This document shows positions 7,837 through 16,696 of a stretch of 64,000 nt of DNA, piece after piece. Positions within the stretch are counted from its first letter, which is position 1. Each line of letters opens with the position of its first letter. Source of the DNA: Paludibaculum fermentans_A (lineage in GTDB: Bacteria; Acidobacteriota; Terriglobia; Bryobacterales; Bryobacteraceae). The position numbers and the translations under genes were made by a program. The stretch spans positions 3,906,001-3,970,000 of the forward strand of contig NZ_JBPJAQ010000001.1 in the NCBI RefSeq assembly GCF_051172195.1, in the 5' to 3' direction. The notes beneath the pieces are model-generated. The model worked only from the letters and a program-made list of their open reading frames with translations, searched no databases and was not told the origin of the DNA.

Positions 7837-9096
7837 ATGACGTTCCGCGATCTCATCTGGGACACGGTTCAAACGCTGTTGGCGCACAAACTCCGGGCGG
7901 GCCTGACGATGTTCGGCCTGCTTTGGGGGGTGGTGTCCATCACCTTGATGACGGCCGCGGGCGATGGCTTGCGGGAAGGCCAGCGCCAGGTATCCGCCCA
8001 GTTTGGGGAGGACATCATCATCGTGTTTGGCGGGCGGACTTCCCTTCAAGTGGGTGGGGAGCGGGCAGGCCGGCGGGTGATGTGGACGATCTACGATCAC
8101 ACCCTGCTGGCTCCACAAACACCGTCGTGCGAATTCGTGATCCCGGAACTGACGCGCGGCAATGTCTCGGTGAGGAGCGACTACAACTCGGCGCTGCTGC
8201 TCATCAGCGGATCCCAACCGCCTTACCAGCGGCTGCGGGCCCTGGCCGTAGATGAAGGAAGGTTCTTCTCGTGGGAGGACGACACCCAGGGACGCCGCGT
8301 CGCCTTTATCGGCAGCGACGTGCGCAAGCAGTTGTTTAAAGGCCGCAAGGCGCTGGGCGAGTTGTTGACCATCAACGGGATCCCTTACCAAGTGATCGGA
8401 GTGATGAAGACCAAGGAGCAGGACTCCAGCTATGACGGCCGCGACATCAATAAGGTCTTCATCCCCTATGGTGCGATGGTTCGCGATCTGCCGCAGCCGC
8501 CGCCATTTCCGCCCGGCACGATGGACCAGATGATCGTCAAGGCCTGGTCGCTGAACGTGCATGAAACCTGCGTGGCGGAAGTGCGCCGCGGCCTGGCGCG
8601 CATCCACAATTTCGATCCTGAAGACAAGGATGCGGCCGCTATCTGGGACACTGTGGAGCAGTCTCGGGCGTTCGCCACGATGGCCGACGGGATGAAGTAC
8701 TTCCTGGGGGCGATGGGGGTCGTCACGCTGCTGCTGGGTGGCATTGGGACCATGAACGTGATGCTGGTGTCGGTGCGGGAACGGACTCGCGAGATTGGGC
8801 TGCGCAAGGCAGTGGGCGCTACGCGGCGCGAGATCCTGACGATGTTCTTCCTGGAGACGTTCTTCATCGTATTCCTGAGCGGCGGGCTGGGGCTCGGCTT
8901 TGCGCACATGGTGTGCCATTTCGTGAACAAGCTGCAGATGCCGCCGTACTTCGCAGGCCTCTGGGCCACGTGGCAGGTGGGTGCGGCGTGTGTGGGCCTG
9001 CTGGGGCTGGTTGCATTCCTTTCAGCGCTTTACCCCGCTATCAAGGCGGCGAGCGTCGATCCCATTGAGGCGCTGCGGTTCGAGGCTGGAGGCTAG
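7837..9096 (+). CDS. ABC transporter permease, MacB/FtsX type (first of pair)
   Basis: 419 aa with the four-helix MacB layout: TM1 at ~22-42 (AGLTMFGLLWGVVSITLM), a large periplasmic MacB_PCD domain (~45-285), and three C-terminal helices in the FtsX domain (FLGAMGVVTLLLGGIGTMNVMLVSVRERTREIGLRKAVGA, cited in part as GGIGTMNVMLVSVRERT). No nucleotide-binding domain is fused, unlike MacB itself. Start ATG at 7837 lies 3 bases after the adaptor stop. It probably pairs with the next gene to form a heterodimeric permease. Confidence 0.93.
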   Translation: MTFRDLIWDTVQTLLAHKLRAGLTMFGLLWGVVSITLMTAAGDGLREGQRQVSAQFGEDIIIVFGGRTSLQVGGERAGRRVMWTIYDHTLLAPQTPSCEFVIPELTRGNVSVRSDYNSALLLISGSQPPYQRLRALAVDEGRFFSWEDDTQGRRVAFIGSDVRKQLFKGRKALGELLTINGIPYQVIGVMKTKEQDSSYDGRDINKVFIPYGAMVRDLPQPPPFPPGTMDQMIVKAWSLNVHETCVAEVRRGLARIHNFDPEDKDAAAIWDTVEQSRAFATMADGMKYFLGAMGVVTLLLGGIGTMNVMLVSVRERTREIGLRKAVGATRREILTMFFLETFFIVFLSGGLGLGFAHMVCHFVNKLQMPPYFAGLWATWQVGAACVGLLGLVAFLSALYPAIKAASVDPIEALRFEAGG

Positions 9097-9100
9097 GCGG

Positions 9101-10354
9101 ATGCTGAAAGAGATCCTGCTGCAGGCCTGGGATGCGCTGCGCCGTAATCCCACGCGGAGCTTTCTCACGATGCTTGGCATCGTGTGGGGCATTGCGGCCG
9201 TGACCTTGCTGCTGTCCTACGGGTCCGGCTTCCGTGACGTGATGGTGAGGACGTTTCAGAACTTCTCGAAGTCGGCGATGGTGCTGTTCCCGGGGCAGAC
9301 GAGCGAGAACGCCGGCGGCGAGCGGGCGGGGAAGCGGATCCGGTTTGAGCTGGCTGACCTGGAAGCGGCCCAAGCCGAGTCGCCCCTGATCCGGATGATC
9401 TGCGCGGAGACCATCAAGCGCGTGCCTGTGACGTATCAGGACCGGGTGCAGACCGTGCCGGTACGCGGCGTGTGTCCCGAGTTTGGGGAGATCCGCAGCG
9501 AAGTCGCCCTGGATGGCCGCTGGATCAGTAAGGACGATTTCGGAGAGCGGCGGCGGGTGATCTTCCTGGGCGATTGGGTCCGCGGCAAGCTGTTTGCGGG
9601 GCGGCCGCCCATCGGTGAGACTGTCACCGTGCAGGGCGTACGGTTCACGGTGATCGGGGTAATGGATAAGAAGATGCAGTTCGGGAACTACTATGGCCCG
9701 GACGACCGGTCAGCGTTCATCCCATATTCGACAGCCGGCGATCTGTGGAATACGCGCTATGTGAGTGATGCGGTGATCCAGCCGATCGCGCCGATGTTTG
9801 AGGATAAGGCTACGGACCAGTTTCGGGCGGCGATCGCCAAGCGGCAGGGCTTCAATCCCAGCGACAAGCGGGCCATTACCGGCTTCGGCACTTCCAACCT
9901 GCGGCCCATCATTGATGGACTCACTATCGGGCTGCAGGTGCTGCTGGTGTTCATCGGGTTCCTGACGCTGACGATTGGCGGCATCGGGCTGATGAACATC
10001 CTGCTGGTCTCGGTGAACGAGCGGACGCGAGAAATCGGGCTGCGCCGGGCTCTGGGTGCGAAACGAACCCATATCGCCCTGCAGTTCCTGGCGGAGGCTC
10101 TGGTTCTCACGATCGGCGGGGGAATTTTTGGGGTACTGCTGTCGTATGCGGTGGTGTGGACGCTGCCCCCATTGCCGATGCTGGGGGCGCTGTTCGAGGA
10201 CAAGAGCGGCAAGGGGGACCTGGTGCTGGCCATCCGCCCCATGACGCTTTTGATCTCGTTCTCGGTGCTGATGGTAGTTGGGATTGCCAGCGGACTCATC
10301 CCGGCCATCCGGGCATCCCGCATGGATCCGTCCGAGGCGTTGCGGACGGAGTAA
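9101..10354 (+). CDS. ABC transporter permease, MacB/FtsX type (second of pair)
   Basis: 417 aa from the ATG at 9101 (MLKEILLQAWDALRRNPTRS), preceded by GGCGG and 4 bases after the first permease. The layout is the same: TM1 (FLTMLGIVWGIAAVTLLLSY), a periplasmic domain with PVRGVCPEFGEIRSEVALDGRWIS cited in part as GVCPEFGEIRSEV, and the FtsX region GGIGLMNILLVSVNERTREI. It diverges clearly from its neighbour in the periplasmic part, so the pair is likely heteromeric. Like its partner it lacks an ATPase domain and would need a MacB/LolD-like ATPase encoded elsewhere. Confidence 0.93.
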   Translation: MLKEILLQAWDALRRNPTRSFLTMLGIVWGIAAVTLLLSYGSGFRDVMVRTFQNFSKSAMVLFPGQTSENAGGERAGKRIRFELADLEAAQAESPLIRMICAETIKRVPVTYQDRVQTVPVRGVCPEFGEIRSEVALDGRWISKDDFGERRRVIFLGDWVRGKLFAGRPPIGETVTVQGVRFTVIGVMDKKMQFGNYYGPDDRSAFIPYSTAGDLWNTRYVSDAVIQPIAPMFEDKATDQFRAAIAKRQGFNPSDKRAITGFGTSNLRPIIDGLTIGLQVLLVFIGFLTLTIGGIGLMNILLVSVNERTREIGLRRALGAKRTHIALQFLAEALVLTIGGGIFGVLLSYAVVWTLPPLPMLGALFEDKSGKGDLVLAIRPMTLLISFSVLMVVGIASGLIPAIRASRMDPSEALRTE

Positions 10355-11126
10355 ACTCGAAGCTCTGGCACTGGTTCTCTTAGCGCTGCTGCTCGCCGCT
10401 CCGCCCGCGGAAGAGGCCTATCAGCACGGTGTGTCCCTACTGGAGCAAGGCCGCGCGGCCGAAGCAATCGCCTTCCTGAAAGAGTCCTCAAGGCTGGCGC
10501 CAAAGAATGCGCAGTATTGGAAGGCTCTGGGCGTCGCTCACGCCTCATTGAACCAGTTGCGCGATTCAATTGAACCGTTCCGCCAGGCGTGCACGCTGGA
10601 GCCCAGGCTGCTGGATGCATGCTACTACTTCGGGCGAAACCTGTACGGTACGGACAGGTATGCAGAGGCGCTGCCCCCGCTGGAAAAGGCGTTAGCAACA
10701 GATGCCGTCAAGGGGCGGGCCGAGGCGGCGATCGGACAGTGCCTTCAGGCCCTTGGGCGGAACGAGGCGGCGGAGAAGCGGTTCGAGTCCGCCGTGGCCA
10801 AGCACGATCGGGCGGAGCAGATGGCGCGACTGGCGTATGGGCAGTTCCTTATCAGGCAGGGCCGGGCAGCGGAGGCGGTGAGGGTGCTGCAGCCTGCACA
10901 GGAGCCAGAGACCCACGAAGCGAGTTATGAACTGGGGCTTGCGCTCTCGCAATCAGAGCAACTCGATGACGCTGTCGCAGCTCTGCGGCGGGCCGTCCGG
11001 CTGAGCCCTGGCAGGACAGTCGCTCGTCTTCTGCTAGCCAAGGTCTATCGCCGCCTGGGACGTGTTCCAGAGGCAGAAAGAGAAGAAATGGCAGCGATTG
11101 CAATGGGTCTTCCCGAGCAGCAATAG
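10278..11126 (+). CDS. Exported TPR-repeat protein
   Basis: Up to 282 aa. The open frame begins at a TTG at 10278, inside the permease gene, but the convincing part starts with a hydrophobic stretch LEALALVLLALLLAAPPAEE encoded from about 10356; no ATG or GTG precedes it, so the real start is uncertain (a CTG at 10365 is possible). Five to seven TPR units follow (AYQHGVSLLEQGRAAEAIAF, YWKALGVAHASLNQLRDSI, ACYYFGRNLYGTDRYAEAL, ASYELGLALSQSEQLDDAV). TPR solenoids mediate protein contacts. It precedes a TonB-dependent receptor, as TPR genes also do elsewhere in this window in association with receptor and CRTAC1 genes. Confidence 0.8.
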   Translation: MGLPADSSRPSGHPAWIRPRRCGRSKLEALALVLLALLLAAPPAEEAYQHGVSLLEQGRAAEAIAFLKESSRLAPKNAQYWKALGVAHASLNQLRDSIEPFRQACTLEPRLLDACYYFGRNLYGTDRYAEALPPLEKALATDAVKGRAEAAIGQCLQALGRNEAAEKRFESAVAKHDRAEQMARLAYGQFLIRQGRAAEAVRVLQPAQEPETHEASYELGLALSQSEQLDDAVAALRRAVRLSPGRTVARLLLAKVYRRLGRVPEAEREEMAAIAMGLPEQQ

Positions 11127-11134
11127 ACTCCGAA

Positions 11135-11148
11135 TGCAAGGCCTTGCA
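11135..11148. promoter_or_regulatory. 14-bp perfect palindrome, candidate operator
   Basis: TGCAAGGCCTTGCA, immediately after the TPR gene and about 90 bases upstream of the receptor's presumed promoter. A second, shorter palindrome CTATCGATAG lies at 11210-11219. The gap around them is AT-rich compared with the genome. A dimeric regulator could bind here; no regulator gene is adjacent. Confidence 0.4.
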
Positions 11149-11230
11149 CCTCGCTAAGATACTGATAGTTTTATACTTAACAAAATTAACAAGTATTCAT
11201 CAAAAGGTCCTATCGATAGATCCTTCCCTG

Positions 11231-11301
11231 TGATAGCATGCTGCGCAGGACTACCGGCCCTGTCCGCCGGCTCCGTCCATGAAGATTACAGGGGGTCCAA
11301 T
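11231..11301 (+). promoter_or_regulatory. Extended -10 promoter and leader of receptor 1 (leader copy 1)
   Basis: An extended -10 (TGA-TAGCAT, 11231-11239) is followed by a ~60-base leader containing CGGCCCTGTCCGCCGGC (11255-11271), which can fold as CCGGC-CCTGTCC-GCCGG with a 7-base loop, and then AGGGGGTC (11290-11297) acting as the ribosome-binding site for the TTG start at 11302. The same order and nearly the same spacing recur at 16629-16696, and AGGGGGTC precedes receptor 2. The promoter call is by eye; no convincing -35 box was found (TATCGA at 11211-11216 is weak). Confidence 0.5.
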
Positions 11302-14300
11302 TTGAGACAGTACATTTGCAAGCTAGTTGTGTGCCTCCAGATGGTTGTCTGCGCGATGTGGGCGCAGGAGTTTCGAGCAACCATATCTGGCCACGTTCTG
11401 GATGCCAGCGGCGGCGCCGTACCCAGCGCCAAAGTACAGGCGACCAACCTCAGCACCAACGAAACCAACATTGCGACAACGGATGCGTCCGGCACATACA
11501 CCATTCCGCTGTTGCGGCCGGGCGACTACAAAGTAACCGTCACGGCAGCAGGATTCAAACAGTACAATCGCGAACACATTACCCTGCAGGTGGGCCAGAG
11601 CGCGGGCGTCGAGATCGCGCTCGAGGTCGGCGCGGTAACGGAGTCGATCAATGTGACGGGCGAAGCCGCGCTATTGGAGACACAAACGGCATCGCGCAGC
11701 GGCATTGTGAGCACGCAGCAGGTTTCCGAGCTTCCACTCAACGCTCGCAATCCTTTCATGCTGGGCACCATGATGCCTGGTGTGACGTTCCGCGGTGCAG
11801 CCATCTGGCAGCGTCCGTTTGATAACGGCGCTATCGCCGAATGGTCTGTCAACGGCGGCCGCCAGTCGAACAACGAGTTCATGATGGACGGCGCTCCGAA
11901 CAACGGCCAGGCGGGCAACAACAATATCGCCTATGTGCCGATCGTAGACGCGGTACAGGAGTTCAACGTCCAGATGAACTCGTATGACGCGCAGTACGGC
12001 CACACGGGCGGTGGTGTATTCAACGTCGTCCTGAAGTCGGGCGGCACCGACTTCCATGCGACCGGCTGGGAGTTCCTGCGCCGGAAGTGGCTGGACGCCA
12101 ATACATTCCAGGGGAACGCCGTCGGAGCGAAACGCGCCGACCACTTGCTGGACCAGTATGGCTTCCAGTTGGAAGGCCCCGTCTACATTCCGAAGATCCT
12201 GACGAAGCAGTCGAAGACGAAGCTCTTCTACCTGGGCAGCTTTGAGAATTACCGGGAGAACACGCCCAATCCGCTCACCAACTCCTACCCGGAGCAGGAG
12301 ATGCGCAACGGCGACTTCTCGAAACTGAAGAACGCGGCCGGCAACCCGATCACGATCTACGATCCCCTGAACTACACGCTGGATTCGAATAGCAATCCGG
12401 TGCGTACACCGTTCGCGGGCAACATCATTCCGGCAGACCGCATCAATCCGGTCGCGAAGGCTGTTACCGGCTACATGCCGCTGCCCAACACGCCGACAAG
12501 GGCGGGTTTCGCGTATTCGACCAACAACCACCTGCTGCCGAACTACGTAAACCACGACAAGTTCTATAACCTGATCCTGAAGTTCGACTTCAACTTCGGG
12601 GACAGAAACCGCGCATTCTTCCGGCATGCTTCCAACGACCGTACGGAAGACCGTGCCGTCAATGGTCTTGACAATGTGCCTGGCACGGATGGCCAGCAGC
12701 CCTTCCAGCGCATCAACGATGCCTACGTGGCCGACTGGGTGAGCACAGTCACTCCGACGCTTATCCTGAACGTGCGCCTGTCGTACAACCGGTTCATTGA
12801 AACCGGTCGCGGGCAGGCCAATACCAGCTTCGACATCACGAAACTGGGAGTACCCGCCTCGCTGGTGAGCCAACTGCCGGGCCCGTATTACTTCGGGCGC
12901 TGGCAGATGGACGGCTACTCGGCTCTGGGCCGAGGCCAGGGCATCAATATCACGAACAACTACAACCTGGCGGCGAACGTGACCAAGATCGCCGGCAGCC
13001 ACACGTTGAAGGCCGGCATCGACATCCGCAGGATCCACTACATCCAGCAGAACAGCGGTGACATCTTCAAGATGGATTCGCGCCGCGACTGGACGCAGCA
13101 GGTTTGGAACCAGGGCGACGCCGTTTCCGGCGACTCGTACGCCAGTTTCCTGCTGGGTCTCCCCAACACGAACGGCACAACGGACCGTTCGTCGCTGAAC
13201 TACCCGCTGTACCCCTTCAACCGCCAGTGGTATCTATCGCCCTACCTACAGGACGACTGGAAAGTCTCGCGAAAGCTGACCGTGAACCTCGGCCTGCGTT
13301 GGGATTTCAACCAGGCTCCGGACGAGAAGTGGAATCGCATGAACCGTGGGTTTGATCCAAAGGTCGCCAGCCCCCTGCGTTCGTTGTTCCCGGCAGCCAC
13401 GCTGGCGCAGTTCCCCAGCCTGGCCAATCTGACGGGCGGCTTCAACTTCGCCGGAGTTGGCGGGCAGCCGACAATCGCCTCAAAGAATGTCTGGACCAAC
13501 TGGCAGCCTCGCATTGGCGCGGCGTATCAACTGACGGACAAACTGGTGATGCGCGGCGGCTACGGCCTGTATTTCCTCAATCCGAACAACAATTACCTGC
13601 AGTTCGCCGGCTTTTCCGCCTTCACGCCGCTCGTCAATTCCAACGATGGCGGACGGACGCCGATCCCGAATGTGCTGAGCAACCCTTACCCTGCGGGCAT
13701 TACGCGGCCGTCAGGCTCCTCTCTCGGGGCGCTCACGTTTGTGGGCCGCAATAACAACTGGTTCGACCCGACGTTCACGACGCCCAAGGTCCACCAGTTC
13801 TCGTTCGGGTTCCAGCAGCAGGTTGGCCAGACGGCCACCCTCGAAGTCACCTACGTCGGCAGCCGGACGAACGGTGCGAACGGCGAGAAGGAATACAACA
13901 TTCCATCGCTCGCCTTCCGCAAGACCTGCAACCTGATGGAAGGCGGCAGCCCCATCTTCTGCAACGAGCAGTTGACGAATCCGTTCAAGGGGCTGGCTCC
14001 GTTCCTGGGCACCAACTACTACACGGCGAACACGGTCAGCCGGTTCAACCTGGCGCGGCCGTTCCCTCAATTCGACGGGACTCTGCTGCAGCAGGGCCGC
14101 AACGACTCCAACATCTGGTACAACTCGGCGCAGGTCACTTACAGCCAGCGCGTAGGCCGCGACCTGATCATCAACACCAATTACACCTTCAGCAAGATGG
14201 TGGAACGTTGGGGATACCAGGATCCGTATGCCGACCGGATGCAGCAGGGCCTGTACTTCAACGACCGCCCGCACTGGTTCAAATTCACGGCGGTGTATGA

Positions 14301-14910
14301 GATGCCCTTCGGGCAAGGTAAGAAGTTCGGCGCCGGCACCACGGGACTAGCCAAAAAGCTGATTTCCGGCTGGCAGGCGACCACGTTCTACAACAACTCC
14401 AGCGGCGAGCCCACCGATCTGCCGGGCAACGCTATCCAGTTGAAGGATCCGCGCACTCCGGGCGGCGGCTGGGATGGTAAGACCGATTGGAAGGCCCATC
14501 AGGTTCGCGCTTGGAACCCGTGCGTGCTGCGCCAGCAGGACAACGGGACCATTGCTCCGCAACCGTATTCGTTGGCGAAGGGCTGCGGCACCGATTTCAG
14601 CAACTATGCCTGGCTGCAAGTGGCAAACTTCGCACCCAGCCGGTATGCGCCCAACCGCTCAGGCCAGGTTCGCAAGCACCATGCCTTCACCCTGGACGCC
14701 TCGATCAGCAAGATGACCAATGTCACCGAGCGATTCAGAGTGCAGTTCCGCGCCGAAGCGTTCAATCTGTTCAACCACAACTACTTCGGCCGCGAAACGT
14801 TCACCACGGACCCGAACAATGCCAACTTCGGCACTATCTTCCCGTCCACGGCAACGAATCAGAATATCTTCCCGCGCCAGATCCAGTTGGGTATCAAAGC
14901 CTTCTGGTAA
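11302..14910 (+). CDS. TonB-dependent receptor with carboxypeptidase-regulatory-like domain (receptor 1)
   Basis: 1202 aa. The TTG at 11302 is chosen because AGGGGGTC lies 5 bases upstream and it gives a proper signal peptide (LRQYICKLVVCLQMVVCAMWAQ). Domains: CarboxypepD_reg-like fold (~25-110, ATISGHVLDASGGAVPSAKV), plug (~115-250, SGIVSTQQVSELPLNARNPF, IVDAVQEFNVQMNSYDAQYG), then a long beta barrel ending QIQLGIKAFW with a terminal aromatic residue typical of outer-membrane proteins. These Oar-like receptors are greatly expanded in Acidobacteria and are thought to import large or complex substrates. Preceded by a TPR gene and followed by a convergent CRTAC1 gene. Confidence 0.95.
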   Translation: MRQYICKLVVCLQMVVCAMWAQEFRATISGHVLDASGGAVPSAKVQATNLSTNETNIATTDASGTYTIPLLRPGDYKVTVTAAGFKQYNREHITLQVGQSAGVEIALEVGAVTESINVTGEAALLETQTASRSGIVSTQQVSELPLNARNPFMLGTMMPGVTFRGAAIWQRPFDNGAIAEWSVNGGRQSNNEFMMDGAPNNGQAGNNNIAYVPIVDAVQEFNVQMNSYDAQYGHTGGGVFNVVLKSGGTDFHATGWEFLRRKWLDANTFQGNAVGAKRADHLLDQYGFQLEGPVYIPKILTKQSKTKLFYLGSFENYRENTPNPLTNSYPEQEMRNGDFSKLKNAAGNPITIYDPLNYTLDSNSNPVRTPFAGNIIPADRINPVAKAVTGYMPLPNTPTRAGFAYSTNNHLLPNYVNHDKFYNLILKFDFNFGDRNRAFFRHASNDRTEDRAVNGLDNVPGTDGQQPFQRINDAYVADWVSTVTPTLILNVRLSYNRFIETGRGQANTSFDITKLGVPASLVSQLPGPYYFGRWQMDGYSALGRGQGINITNNYNLAANVTKIAGSHTLKAGIDIRRIHYIQQNSGDIFKMDSRRDWTQQVWNQGDAVSGDSYASFLLGLPNTNGTTDRSSLNYPLYPFNRQWYLSPYLQDDWKVSRKLTVNLGLRWDFNQAPDEKWNRMNRGFDPKVASPLRSLFPAATLAQFPSLANLTGGFNFAGVGGQPTIASKNVWTNWQPRIGAAYQLTDKLVMRGGYGLYFLNPNNNYLQFAGFSAFTPLVNSNDGGRTPIPNVLSNPYPAGITRPSGSSLGALTFVGRNNNWFDPTFTTPKVHQFSFGFQQQVGQTATLEVTYVGSRTNGANGEKEYNIPSLAFRKTCNLMEGGSPIFCNEQLTNPFKGLAPFLGTNYYTANTVSRFNLARPFPQFDGTLLQQGRNDSNIWYNSAQVTYSQRVGRDLIINTNYTFSKMVERWGYQDPYADRMQQGLYFNDRPHWFKFTAVYEMPFGQGKKFGAGTTGLAKKLISGWQATTFYNNSSGEPTDLPGNAIQLKDPRTPGGGWDGKTDWKAHQVRAWNPCVLRQQDNGTIAPQPYSLAKGCGTDFSNYAWLQVANFAPSRYAPNRSGQVRKHHAFTLDASISKMTNVTERFRVQFRAEAFNLFNHNYFGRETFTTDPNNANFGTIFPSTATNQNIFPRQIQLGIKAFW

Positions 14911-14973
14911 AGCTCGGCGAAGTACGGGATTAAGAGTTTCTGGTTGAGGCAGACCCCCTGCAACTACCAGACT

Positions 14974-15001
14974 GAACGGCGGCGCGAAAGCGTCGCCGTT
15001 C
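14974..15001. terminator. Hairpin with GAAA tetraloop between convergent genes
   Basis: GAACGGCGGCGC-GAAA-GCGTCGCCGTTC (one G-T wobble), 64 bases after receptor 1 and 7 bases before the stop of the convergent CRTAC1 gene. It can serve both strands. The run of T after it is short (CCCCGTTTC), so intrinsic termination is likely but not certain. Confidence 0.6.
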
Positions 15002-15007
15002 CCCGTT

Positions 15008-16621
15008 TCACGGCTGATTTATCGTATACACACGGCCCGCATCCAAACCCGAGAGTGTCTGTTTTGAGCCGCCGGGCCCGGGCCAGGTGATCTCCACCTT
15101 TTCCACCCTGCCTGCCTTGCCCAACCCAAACCGCACCGTCTTCTCACTGGAGCCGAGATAGCCGACTGCCGTGGTGACGTGATTGTACTGATTGCGGCCT
15201 TCGGACACGATGTGGATTTGCGCTCCGATTGCGTCACGATTGCTGCTCTTTCCGGTCAGTTGGAAAGCGATCCAGTGGTTCGCCGTCCCCATGGTATTCC
15301 TGAGGACCGCTGGTGTGCCGCTCAACCGGGACACCACTGCATCCACCCGGCCGTCGCCGTCCAGGTCCCCGAAAGCGGCGCCCCGATGCTGGGCGGGTGG
15401 GCCGAAGGCGTTTGCCTCGAAGGTCAAGTCTCCACGGTTCACCAGGACCAGATTCTGTTGACGGGACGCGCGGTCGGAGAATAGCTCGGTATTGTCCTGC
15501 ACGTCGCCGGCGGCTACGAAGATGTCCTTCCAGCCGTCGTTGTTGAAGTCGTAGATCCCCGTGCTCCATCCGCTGAATGCCATGGTGGCCGCCCCGATCC
15601 GGCTGCGGTAGGTGACGTCCTGGAACAAGCCGTTGCCCAGGTTCCGGAAGAGCGGAAACGTCTCATTGGCAAGGGCTGAGATGAAGAGATCGGGGCGGCC
15701 GTCGTTGTCGATGTCGCGGAAGTCTGTTCCCATGGACGAGACCACCTTGCCGTCGTCCATGATGGCGACACCGGAAGCCATGCCGACCTCAGTGAACCGG
15801 CCGCCACCCTCATTGCGGTACAGGAGATTCGGAGTTGTATCGTTGAGCACGGCGACGTCCAGGCGGCCGTCGCCATTGTAGTCGGCGAAGGCCAGGGACA
15901 TCCCTTTGCCCACCCGCGAGCCAATCCCCGACCCGCTGGAAACGTCGGTGAAAGTGCCGTTGCCGTTGTTGTGCAGCAGGGTGTTGGGCAGGCCGGGGTA
16001 GCTCTTGGGGTGGCAGTAGGTGCGGAAGCCCGCTTTTGCGTCACCGCAGAACGGTTCAGTCGCCGGATCCCAGCGGCAGTAGTTCACGATGAACAGGTCG
16101 AGGAAGCCGTCATTGTCATAGTCGAACCAACCGGCTGAGACCGGCCAGCCTGTGGCCGGAATGCCGGCCTTGGTCGTGACGTCCCGGAAAGTGCCGTCAC
16201 CCCGGTTGCGATAGAGGCGGCTGAAGCCAACACTGGTGACCAGCAGGTCGGTGTGACCATCGTTGTCAAAGTCGCCCGCCGCGGCACCCATCCCGTAACC
16301 TTCGCCGGAAAGTCCGGCTTTGAGAGTTACGTCTTCAAACCGGAAGTTACCCAGGTTCCGGTAGAGCCTGTTGAACCACTGCGGTGTTGATTTTTGCAGC
16401 GAAGGTTGAGGTGCCCCGTTCACCATGTAAATGTCGAGTTTTCCATCACCATCGAAATCAAACAGAGCGACACCACCCGGCACGCTCTCTATCTGATGCT
16501 TCTCCGGCGTAGCTGAGTTGTGAAGCCGGAATGACAGTTCGGGGGCAACCGCCGTGAAGGGGGCTTGAGGCTGGGCGCCCAGGGCCAGGCAAGCGATTGC
16601 AAGGAGACTCCATTTGCGCAT
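15008..16621 (-). CDS. CRTAC1 family exported protein (FG-GAP/VCBS repeats + ASPIC/UnbV)
   Basis: 537 aa; signal peptide MRKWSLLAIACLALGAQPQA. Repeated calcium-binding-type loops DFDGDGKLDIYMVNG, DFDNDGHTDLLVTS, DYDNDGFLDLFIVN, DYNGDGRLDVAVLND, DIDNDGRPDLFIS, DFNNDGWKDIFVA, DLDGDGRVDAVVS show a seven-bladed integrin-like propeller (~30-440). The ASPIC/UnbV domain closes the protein (NHWIAFQLTGKSSNRDAIGA to DAGRVYTINQ). The role is unknown; an extracellular or surface glycan/protein-binding function is usually assumed. It is convergent with receptor 1. The start lacks a clear ribosome-binding site. Confidence 0.93.
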   Translation of the reverse strand: MRKWSLLAIACLALGAQPQAPFTAVAPELSFRLHNSATPEKHQIESVPGGVALFDFDGDGKLDIYMVNGAPQPSLQKSTPQWFNRLYRNLGNFRFEDVTLKAGLSGEGYGMGAAAGDFDNDGHTDLLVTSVGFSRLYRNRGDGTFRDVTTKAGIPATGWPVSAGWFDYDNDGFLDLFIVNYCRWDPATEPFCGDAKAGFRTYCHPKSYPGLPNTLLHNNGNGTFTDVSSGSGIGSRVGKGMSLAFADYNGDGRLDVAVLNDTTPNLLYRNEGGGRFTEVGMASGVAIMDDGKVVSSMGTDFRDIDNDGRPDLFISALANETFPLFRNLGNGLFQDVTYRSRIGAATMAFSGWSTGIYDFNNDGWKDIFVAAGDVQDNTELFSDRASRQQNLVLVNRGDLTFEANAFGPPAQHRGAAFGDLDGDGRVDAVVSRLSGTPAVLRNTMGTANHWIAFQLTGKSSNRDAIGAQIHIVSEGRNQYNHVTTAVGYLGSSEKTVRFGLGKAGRVEKVEITWPGPGGSKQTLSGLDAGRVYTINQP

Positions 16622-16628
16622 GGTCTTG

Positions 16629-16696
16629 TGATATTATCGCCGCGATCGTCGGCCCTGTCCGCCGGCGTGTCCGATGGCAAATTGCAGGGGGTCTGC
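16629..16696 (+). promoter_or_regulatory. Leader copy 2: extended -10, 17-base element and AGGGGGTC
   Basis: TGA-TATTAT (16629-16637), CGGCCCTGTCCGCCGGC (16650-16666) and AGGGGGTC (16686-16693) stand in the same order and spacing as upstream of receptor 1 (19 versus 20 bases between the last two elements). Here they lead to the ATG at 16697. The -10 read on the other strand (ATAATA) may also drive the divergent CRTAC1 gene, so the assignment of strand is not certain. Confidence 0.45.

Noticed and set aside
6724..8919. 731-codon open frame on the minus strand opposite the adaptor and permease genes
   Set aside because: High-GC antisense shadow rich in His, Arg and Gln with no domain; the plus strand encodes clear adaptor and MacB proteins.
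11671..13038. 455-codon minus-strand frame opposite receptor 1
   Set aside because: Antisense of receptor coding sequence; valine/arginine-rich without motifs.
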